Shown here piece after piece: positions 1 through 4,707 of a stretch of 6,637 nt of DNA. The translations under genes were made by a program, and so were the position numbers. The stretch's first letter is position 1. Every line of letters starts with the position of its first letter. The notes under the pieces were generated by a model. That model saw only the letters and a list, made by a program, of their open reading frames with translations. It made no database searches and was not told the DNA's origin. The stretch comes from Bdellovibrionales bacterium (GTDB lineage: Bacteria; Bdellovibrionota; Bacteriovoracia; Bacteriovoracales; Bacteriovoracaceae): positions 1-6,637 of the forward strand of contig DAOVTR010000093.1 of NCBI GenBank assembly GCA_030633015.1. The letters are read 5' to 3'.

Positions 1-328
1 TTGTTTTAGTATTACTATTTTTTTCAAAATATGTTTTTAGTGCATCTGCAGTACCCCATTGATGCTCTTGAAAAACGGTCTCTATCTCTTTATTTAAAAT
101 ATTCGAGATACTATCTATTTTTTTTTCTACCAACTCTTTTTTATGACCAACAATTGCTACAATTGAACTTTTTATAATCTTTTCATTTCTTAAAAATTTA
201 ATGGATTGCTCAATGGGAAAATCCATTAAACATTTTCCCACAATAGGAGCAAGTGGCTTGGGATATTTTAAGTTTAACCTCTTTCCTTGACCTGCTGCTA
301 AAAGTGCTACTCCAAAACTTATTGTCAT
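1..328 (-). CDS. glmU: GlmU-like N-acetylglucosamine-1-phosphate uridylyltransferase, N-terminal part (cut by window edge)
   Basis: The frame is open from an ATG at 328-326 to the window edge, giving 109 residues. The N-terminus reads FGVALLAAGQGKRL, followed by YPKPLAPIVGK. This is the nucleotide-binding signature of the GlmU / sugar-nucleotidyltransferase fold (LAAGxGxRM...PKxL...GK), with the conserved Arg and Lys present. Near residue 90, QEHQWGTADAL matches the GlmU Q-x(4)-GT-x-(H/D)A uridine-binding segment. In the family this domain makes UDP-GlcNAc from UTP and GlcNAc-1-phosphate in the cytoplasm, for peptidoglycan and LPS. The start is supported by GAGAGG (335-340), six bases upstream. 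The C-terminal left-handed beta-helix acetyltransferase domain of true GlmU would lie outside the window. A single-domain nucleotidyltransferase therefore cannot be excluded. The gene is transcribed divergently from lon. Confidence 0.8.
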   Translation of the reverse strand, partial: MTISFGVALLAAGQGKRLNLKYPKPLAPIVGKCLMDFPIEQSIKFLRNEKIIKSSIVAIVGHKKELVEKKIDSISNILNKEIETVFQEHQWGTADALKTYFEKNSNTKT

Positions 329-363
329 ACTATTCCTCTCGGTTATATTAATCGAGTAAATTT

Positions 364-392
364 ATAATATAAGTAAATAAATTAATTAACAA
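364..392 (-). promoter_or_regulatory. Sigma70-type promoter for the glmU-like gene
   Basis: Read on the minus strand, TTGTTA (392-387) and TATTAT (369-364) are separated by exactly 17 bases. This is a good match to the housekeeping -35/-10 pattern. Transcription would start near 357, leaving a leader of about 28 bases before the ATG at 328. The region is very AT-rich, which makes chance matches more likely. Confidence 0.5.
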
Positions 393-450
393 TTTATTTA
401 TATTTAAAAACATACTGTTTTCGTCTATTTTTCCAACGATGTCTAATCAC

Positions 451-468
451 TAACTTATATACAAGTTA
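451..468. promoter_or_regulatory. 18-base near-perfect palindrome, possible operator
   Basis: TAACTTATATACAAGTTA has 6-base perfect arms (TAACTT / AAGTTA) around a 6-base centre that is itself palindromic except for one pair. It lies in the 247-base divergent region between the glmU-like gene and lon, upstream of any plausible lon promoter and of the glmU -35. Size and symmetry fit a site for a dimeric regulator. No specific regulator is recognised. Confidence 0.35.
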
Positions 469-480
469 AATTCCTTTTAC

Positions 481-526
481 AAAAAAAAAATAAAAACTTT
501 AAAGACTTAGCACATTTTCCCCGAAG
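481..526 (+). promoter_or_regulatory. Possible heat-shock-like promoter with upstream A-tract for lon
   Basis: CTTTAAA (497-503) and CCCCGAAG (519-526) are 15 bases apart. They resemble the sigma32 pattern CTTGAAA / CCCCATNT: the -35 matches 6 of 7, but the -10 matches little beyond CCCC. The A-tract at 481-496 directly upstream could act as an UP-type element. lon is a classic heat-shock gene in many proteobacteria, which raises the prior. The match is still weak, and no clear sigma70 alternative stands out. Confidence 0.25.
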
Positions 527-575
527 AATCACTTAGATGAAGTTTGCAGATTGATGTCCGTTTTTAGGAGGAATT

Positions 576-2993
576 ATGGTTACAAACTATGAGGGAGATA
601 ACATAGAGTTTAAAGAAAAGCTCCCTTTGTTACCAATTAGAGATATTGTTGTTTATCCGTTTATGATTTTACCATTATTTGTTGGGAGAGAAAGTTCAAT
701 TTTAGCTGTTGAACACTCTATTAACAGTGCTGATAGATTAATATTGCTTGCAAGTCAAAAAGATATACGTGCAGAATCTCCCGATCCTTCTGAAATTTAT
801 GAAATCGGAACTGTTGCAATGATAATGAGAATGAGAAAACTTCCTGATGGAAGAATTAAAATACTTGTTCAAGGCCTATCAAAAGCGAGAATACTTGAAT
901 ATGAACAATCCCAACCATTTTTTCAAACAAAACTATCTAAGATAGATGATATTGAAGCGAGCGAAACTGATTTAACAATTAATGCTCTAATGAGAAGTAT
1001 CAAGGAACAACTTGAAAGAATTATTAGTGTTGGAAAAGTTCTATCTCCTGATATTTTAATGGTCTTAGAAGACATTCAATCTCCTGGAAGATTAGCAGAT
1101 TTAGTTGCTTCAAATCTAAATTTAAATGTTAATGAGGCACAAATAATTTTAGAAATTTTAGATCCCGTTGAAAGATTAAATAAGATAAATGATATTCTTT
1201 CGAGAGAGCTTGAAATACTAGCAATGCAATCAAAAATACAATCTGTCGCTAAAGATGAGATTTCAAAATCACAGAAAGAGTATTTTTTAAGAGAGCAAAT
1301 TAAGGCCATAAAGAGTGAACTTGGTGATGAAGCCATTGAGATTGATGATGAATTTTCAGATTTTAGAAATAAAATTAAAAAAGCAAACATGCCTGAAGAA
1401 GCGGGAGCAGAAGCTGAAAAACAACTTGTTAGACTTGAAAAGATGCATCCTGACTCATCTGAATCCGGAATCATTAGAACATATCTAGAATGGCTTGTTG
1501 ATATTCCTTGGAGTACATCTTCTGATGAGGAAATTGAACTCGACAATGCAAAAGAAATTCTTGATGAAGATCATTTTGACCTTGATGAAGTGAAAGAGAG
1601 AATTCTTGAATTTCTTGCTGTAAGAAAACTTAAAGGTGATAACATCAAAGGCCCTATTTTATGTTTTGCAGGTCCTCCTGGTGTTGGAAAAACATCTCTT
1701 GGAAAATCTATTGCAAGGGCAATAGGAAGAAAATTTGTAAGAATAAGCCTTGGTGGAGTCAAAGATGAAGCTGAAATACGAGGACACAGAAGAACTTATG
1801 TAGGCTCAATGCCAGGTAGATTTATACAGGCACTGAAGCAGGTAAAATGCAATAATCCTGTAATACTGCTCGATGAAGTTGATAAAGTTGGAGGAGACTT
1901 CAAAGGAGACCCCTCCAGTGCTCTTTTAGAAGTTTTAGATCCAGAACAAAATAATAATTTTAGAGATCACTATTTAAATGTTCCATTTGATCTGTCTAAA
2001 GTACTTTTTATTGCAACTGCCAATGTATTAGAAGATATTCCAGCACCACTGCGCGACCGAATGGAAATTATTAATCTTTCTGGATATACCCAAGAAGAAA
2101 AAGTTGCGATCAGTAAAAAATATCTTATTCCAAAACAGATGGAAGAAAATGGAATAACTGCAGAACATATTGATTTTAGCGATGAAAGTGTCTCTTCTGT
2201 TATTAAACATTTCACTGCTGAAGCCGGACTTAGAACATTAGAAAAGAAAATAGGTTCACTTTGTAGAAAAGTTGCAATGAAAATTGCAAAAGGTGACCTA
2301 TCTAAAACTCATATTATTAACGACAATGTTGAGAAATTTTTAGGGCCACATCTTTATAGTGATGATGACCAGAGATTAATTGATGAAATTGGAGTCGCGA
2401 CTGGACTTGCTTGGACATCAGCTGGTGGACAAACATTATATATTGAATCTAATGACATGCGTGGAAAGGGACTTACTTTGACAGGCCAACTTGGTGATGT
2501 CATGAAAGAATCTGCCCAAACTGCAATTGGCCATATACGAGGAAATGCTAAAGAACTAGGAATAGATGAACAATATTTTGAAGATCATGAAATTCATCTA
2601 CATATTCCTGCTGGAGCAATTCCAAAAGATGGACCGAGTGCAGGAATCACCCTCGCCACAACAATTGTATCTCTAATTACCCAAACTCCTATTGATAGTA
2701 CTATTGCTATGACTGGAGAAATTACTCTTACAGGGAAAGTTCTACCAATTGGCGGGTTAAAAGAAAAAGCTCTTGCTGCCATGAGAATGAATATTGAAAA
2801 AATAATTATTCCATGGAAAAACAAAAAAGACCTTGTTGATATTCCTGAAGATTACCGCAATAAAATTGAATTTATTCCAGTTAAGGATTTCCATGAAGTT
2901 CTAAGCATTGCGCTTGTAGGATGGGATGAGAGAATGAAAAATATTAGAAAGGATTCTAAAATTCGAAGCTCACTTCCTCCTGTTGCAGCATAA
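576..2993 (+). CDS. lon: ATP-dependent Lon protease (LonA, peptidase family S16)
   Basis: This is a complete 805-residue cytoplasmic AAA+ serine protease that degrades misfolded and short-lived regulatory proteins. The N-terminal LON substrate-binding domain covers about residues 16-205, starting LPLLPIRDIVVYP, and is followed by a helical linker to about 340. The AAA+ module has Walker A GPPGVGKT (366-373), Walker B VILLDEVDK (429-437), sensor 1 FIATAN (478-483), an arginine-finger segment PLRDRME (491-497) and sensor 2 AGLRTLE (550-556). The protease domain carries the nucleophile Ser688 in PKDGPSAG and the dyad Lys731 in GGLKEK. Their 43-residue spacing equals that of E. coli Lon (Ser679/Lys722). 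All catalytic residues are intact, and the length is normal for LonA. The start is fixed by a perfect AGGAGG (566-571) four bases before the ATG. No convincing terminator follows, so some read-through into the receiver gene at 3113 is possible. Confidence 0.98.
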   Translation: MVTNYEGDNIEFKEKLPLLPIRDIVVYPFMILPLFVGRESSILAVEHSINSADRLILLASQKDIRAESPDPSEIYEIGTVAMIMRMRKLPDGRIKILVQGLSKARILEYEQSQPFFQTKLSKIDDIEASETDLTINALMRSIKEQLERIISVGKVLSPDILMVLEDIQSPGRLADLVASNLNLNVNEAQIILEILDPVERLNKINDILSRELEILAMQSKIQSVAKDEISKSQKEYFLREQIKAIKSELGDEAIEIDDEFSDFRNKIKKANMPEEAGAEAEKQLVRLEKMHPDSSESGIIRTYLEWLVDIPWSTSSDEEIELDNAKEILDEDHFDLDEVKERILEFLAVRKLKGDNIKGPILCFAGPPGVGKTSLGKSIARAIGRKFVRISLGGVKDEAEIRGHRRTYVGSMPGRFIQALKQVKCNNPVILLDEVDKVGGDFKGDPSSALLEVLDPEQNNNFRDHYLNVPFDLSKVLFIATANVLEDIPAPLRDRMEIINLSGYTQEEKVAISKKYLIPKQMEENGITAEHIDFSDESVSSVIKHFTAEAGLRTLEKKIGSLCRKVAMKIAKGDLSKTHIINDNVEKFLGPHLYSDDDQRLIDEIGVATGLAWTSAGGQTLYIESNDMRGKGLTLTGQLGDVMKESAQTAIGHIRGNAKELGIDEQYFEDHEIHLHIPAGAIPKDGPSAGITLATTIVSLITQTPIDSTIAMTGEITLTGKVLPIGGLKEKALAAMRMNIEKIIIPWKNKKDLVDIPEDYRNKIEFIPVKDFHEVLSIALVGWDERMKNIRKDSKIRSSLPPVAA

Positions 2994-3061
2994 ACCTGAC
3001 TAAAATAGATCAATATATTTACAAATAGTTTTCTAAATTATTATAGAGGACTATTATTCCC

Positions 3062-3077
3062 AGTTATTTAAATAACT
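3062..3077. promoter_or_regulatory. 16-base perfect palindrome upstream of the receiver gene, possible operator
   Basis: AGTTATTTAAATAACT is a perfect palindrome lying where the -35 element of the TATAAT box at 3087-3092 would be. The position fits a repressor or activator site. As RNA it would give only a 6-bp AT-rich stem with no U-tract, so a lon terminator is unlikely. Confidence 0.35.
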
Positions 3078-3092
3078 CTTAAAACATATAAT
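3064..3092 (+). promoter_or_regulatory. Candidate promoter for the receiver / membrane-protein gene pair
   Basis: A consensus -10 box TATAAT lies at 3087-3092, about 20 bases before the ATG at 3113. At 17-base spacing the -35 position (3064-3069, TTATTT) matches poorly and sits inside the palindrome at 3062-3077. A strong -10 with a weak -35 overlapped by a symmetric site suggests activator- or repressor-controlled expression. Confidence 0.4.
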
Positions 3093-3112
3093 TTAAAAAG
3101 AAGATAATTATT

Positions 3113-3517
3113 ATGAATGATCAAAAAGAAAATGAACAAAATATTAGCATTATGGTGATAGACGATTCTGATCTATCACGTAAAGCAATCATAGAAACAT
3201 TAACAAATGCTAATTACAATGTTGTAGGTGAAGCAAAATCTGCAGAAGAAGCACTCCAATCGTTAGGAACTACAAACGCAAATATTTATATTATAGATGT
3301 TGTAATGCCTGAAATTAGCGGTCTTGATTTAGCTAAAAAGTTAACTGAAGTTTTAAAAGATATAAATATTATAATGGTTTCTTCTCTTGTTACAGAAAAT
3401 ATTGTCATTGAATCTATTTCAAGCGGTGCAGTTGATTTTATTCAAAAACCGTTTGAGCCAGAAATTCTTTTACAATCAGTTGAAAAAGTTATTAAGCAAA
3501 TTGCTGAAGATAGTTAA
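3113..3517 (+). CDS. Stand-alone response-regulator receiver (CheY-like) protein
   Basis: This 134-residue protein is essentially one receiver domain (residues about 11-130) with no output domain. Every phosphorylation-site element is visible. The acidic pair is Asp17-Asp18 in MVIDDSD, the phospho-acceptor is Asp62 in IIDVVMPEISG, the switch Ser90 lies in IIMVSSL, and Lys112 lies in IQKPF. The MVSSL stretch resembles receivers of CheB and related single-domain regulators more than canonical CheY. It would take a phosphoryl group from a histidine kinase not present in this window and act by protein-protein contact. The ribosome site is weak (AGAAG, 3099-3103). The next gene starts 17 bases after its stop, so the two are probably one operon. 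Neither a chemotaxis nor a motility role can be assigned. Confidence 0.93.
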   Translation: MNDQKENEQNISIMVIDDSDLSRKAIIETLTNANYNVVGEAKSAEEALQSLGTTNANIYIIDVVMPEISGLDLAKKLTEVLKDINIIMVSSLVTENIVIESISSGAVDFIQKPFEPEILLQSVEKVIKQIAEDS

Positions 3518-3534
3518 CTAACTTAAGGATAAAT

Positions 3535-3894
3535 ATGTTTATTATTAAATTTTTTATAACTTTTTCTTTTAGTTACTTAATTTTAAATATACCCATACTT
3601 AATAAAACTGTATTTGATCATCTTAACTATTTTACTGATGAATACACCCAGCAACTTTACTCTCATGCAGGAAATCTGACAAAAAAAAGCATTTACCTTA
3701 GTAAAAAATTTAGTAAAAAATTATTCACAAATTCCAATCCAGAAGATGATGACAACATCGTATCTAAACTTGGAAGAGATTCAAAGACTCCTAAGCAGTA
3801 CAAAGTATTTAATAGTAAAACATTTAATCCACATGATTCTTATACTGCTGAAGAAGAGGAACTTCTAAGAAAACTCATAAAAAAGGCCCAGTAA
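3535..3894 (+). CDS. Small membrane-anchored protein of unknown function
   Basis: I do not recognise this 119-residue protein. Residues 1-23 (MFIIKFFITFSFSYLILNIP onward) form one hydrophobic segment with no clear signal-peptidase site or lipobox Cys, so a signal anchor is the likeliest reading. The rest is hydrophilic: a Lys/Ser-rich stretch (about 49-63), an acidic patch PEDDD (69-73), a probably disordered middle, and a charged C-terminal helix (about 103-119, with EEEELLRKLIKKAQ). There are no cysteines. The start has a clear AAGGA (3525-3529) five bases upstream. Close spacing to the receiver gene suggests co-expression and perhaps a shared job at the membrane. That link is inference from position only. 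Confidence 0.8.
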   Translation: MFIIKFFITFSFSYLILNIPILNKTVFDHLNYFTDEYTQQLYSHAGNLTKKSIYLSKKFSKKLFTNSNPEDDDNIVSKLGRDSKTPKQYKVFNSKTFNPHDSYTAEEEELLRKLIKKAQ

Positions 3895-3915
3895 CTATGA
3901 CTGAACCTTTTTTAT

Positions 3916-3950
3916 AAAAAAAATCGCTAGGGGGGGAAACGATTTTTATT
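3916..3950. terminator. Bidirectional Rho-independent terminator with G7 loop
   Basis: The arms AAAAATCG (3919-3926) and CGATTTTT (3940-3947) form a perfect 8-bp stem with a 13-base loop that contains seven consecutive G (3930-3936). On the plus strand the right arm runs into TTTTTATTTT; on the minus strand the hairpin is followed by an eight-T run. It sits between convergent genes ending at 3894 (plus) and 3946 (minus), and it overlaps the minus gene's stop codon. Confidence 0.75.
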
Positions 3951-4149
3951 TTCCTTGAATAGTATTTTTCTTTTTCTTCTTAGCTTTACTCTTATCTTCA
4001 TCTTTATTATTTACAAATCTTCCTAAATCAGCTGCAGAGTCTGTACACTCTTCTAGACCTGCTTTTTGACCATCGGCCTTAGGTTCTTGTGCAAAAGATA
4101 AGTTTGTAAGTAGTAAAACTGTAAAAATTGCTAAAGTTAATTTTTTCAT
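3946..4149 (-). CDS. Small secreted lysine-rich protein of unknown function
   Basis: This 67-residue protein starts MKKLTLAIFTVLLLTNLSFA followed by QEP, a textbook Sec signal peptide with likely cleavage after Ala20. The mature part is about 47 residues with a single Cys (in LEECTDS) and a strongly basic tail (KSKAKKKKKNTIQGK). The Cys is not in a lipobox. I chose the ATG at 4149-4147 because a perfect AAGGAGG (4164-4158) lies eight bases upstream. The frame could extend to a TTG at 4173, but that would place the ribosome site inside the gene and put eight polar residues before the signal peptide. It is separated from the upstream minus-strand gene by a terminator, so it is probably its own transcript. 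No family is recognised. Confidence 0.75.
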   Translation of the reverse strand: MKKLTLAIFTVLLLTNLSFAQEPKADGQKAGLEECTDSAADLGRFVNNKDEDKSKAKKKKKNTIQGK

Positions 4150-4157
4150 CTTCTCTG

Positions 4158-4185
4158 CCTCCTTAAAGTTCAATTACTCTTTAAG
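4158..4185 (-). promoter_or_regulatory. Hairpin overlapping the ribosome-binding site of the 67-residue protein gene
   Basis: On the minus strand CTTAAAG (4185-4179) and CTTTAAG (4168-4162) are perfect 7-base inverted arms around a 10-base loop. The right arm shares AAGG bases with the strong AAGGAGG site (4164-4158). If the arms pair in the mRNA, part of the ribosome site would be masked. The stem is AT-rich and only moderately stable, so the regulatory effect is uncertain. Confidence 0.3.
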
Positions 4186-4230
4186 TTGCAGAAACCATGC
4201 CAAATCGATCTATATGAATTTAAGGAGTTA

Positions 4231-4260
4231 TCTATACACTAAACGCTAAAAATCTGTCTA
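4231..4260 (-). promoter_or_regulatory. Candidate promoter for the 67-residue secreted protein
   Basis: On the minus strand TAGACA (4260-4255, 5 of 6 to consensus) and TATAGA (4236-4231, 4 of 6) are 18 bases apart. Transcription would start near 4224, giving a leader of about 75 bases. The -35 falls inside one arm of the upstream gene's terminator, so the arm would serve both functions. Confidence 0.3.
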
Positions 4261-4296
4261 AATATTGCCAGATGTATAAAATTTAGACAGACTTTT
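4248..4296 (-). terminator. Rho-independent terminator after the YD-repeat / cysteine-rich operon
   Basis: TCTGTCTAAAT (4253-4263) and ATTTAGACAGA (4281-4291) are perfect 11-base inverted arms with a 17-base loop. They extend past one mismatch by four more A-T pairs. On the minus strand the hairpin ends in a T-run and lies about 30 bases after the stop codon at 4327. Confidence 0.8.
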
Positions 4297-4326
4297 CAGA
4301 TATAACTTATTGTAAAAACTACTTTT

Positions 4327-4683
4327 TTACTTATTTTTTACACGTATTAAAATATCTTTCTTGCTCTCTTCAAGAGTTATTTTTTCATTCATCTCTCTAC
4401 TACTAGCATCTAGATAACTACACTCATCAGTATCTTCCTGACCGCCCTTAGTCTCCAAGGCCTTACAGCACGGATACCAACACTTATTGCTTTTAGCATC
4501 TGCTAACTTTTTTCCATCTGCAGCAATTGCACTACAGCCGACCCTGGGACCTCCACCATCTGGTGCAACTCCATAAATTTTGCAATTATCGACTGCTTTA
4601 AAGTCTGCATCTGTAACACAGTCTTTAGCCTCAACCACTGAAAAACACATTAAAACCATTATAAAAACTAGTATCTTATTCAT
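4327..4683 (-). CDS. Secreted cysteine-rich small protein of unknown function
   Basis: This 118-residue protein has a Sec signal peptide, MNKILVFIMVLMCFSVVEA, with likely cleavage after Ala19. The mature region of about 99 residues has seven cysteines (22, 34, 50, 68, 72, 73, 88), including the cluster CWYPCC (68-73). This implies a disulfide-bonded extracytoplasmic fold. A Gly/Pro-rich turn (PDGGGPRVGC, 41-50) follows the second mature Cys, and the C-terminal 30 residues are charged and Cys-free. An odd number of Cys leaves one free or available for a partner. The start has AAGGAG (4696-4691) seven bases upstream. It begins 24 bases after the stop of the YD-repeat gene and is followed by a strong terminator, so it is the distal gene of a two-gene operon. 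I recognise no family; a partner of the YD-repeat protein is a guess from position. Confidence 0.85.
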   Translation of the reverse strand: MNKILVFIMVLMCFSVVEAKDCVTDADFKAVDNCKIYGVAPDGGGPRVGCSAIAADGKKLADAKSNKCWYPCCKALETKGGQEDTDECSYLDASSREMNEKITLEESKKDILIRVKNK

Positions 4684-4707
4684 ACCTTCTCTCCTTCCAA
4701 GAGTAAA

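Noticed and set aside
1076..2824. Several open frames on the minus strand within lon (63 to 156 residues)
   Set aside because: They lie opposite the intact, fully conserved lon frame, are Ser/Ile-rich as expected from antisense of this composition, and show no family features.
2994..3061. A terminator directly after lon
   Set aside because: Only a weak ATAG/CTAT hairpin is visible, with no GC stem and no U-tract.
3898..3918. A six-codon frame (MTEPFL) after the membrane-anchored protein gene
   Set aside because: It is too short and lies in the terminator region.
4150..4173. TTG start at 4173 extending the 67-residue protein by eight residues
   Set aside because: The extension would encode the ribosome site itself and put polar residues before a standard MKK signal peptide; the ATG at 4149 has a perfect site at proper spacing.
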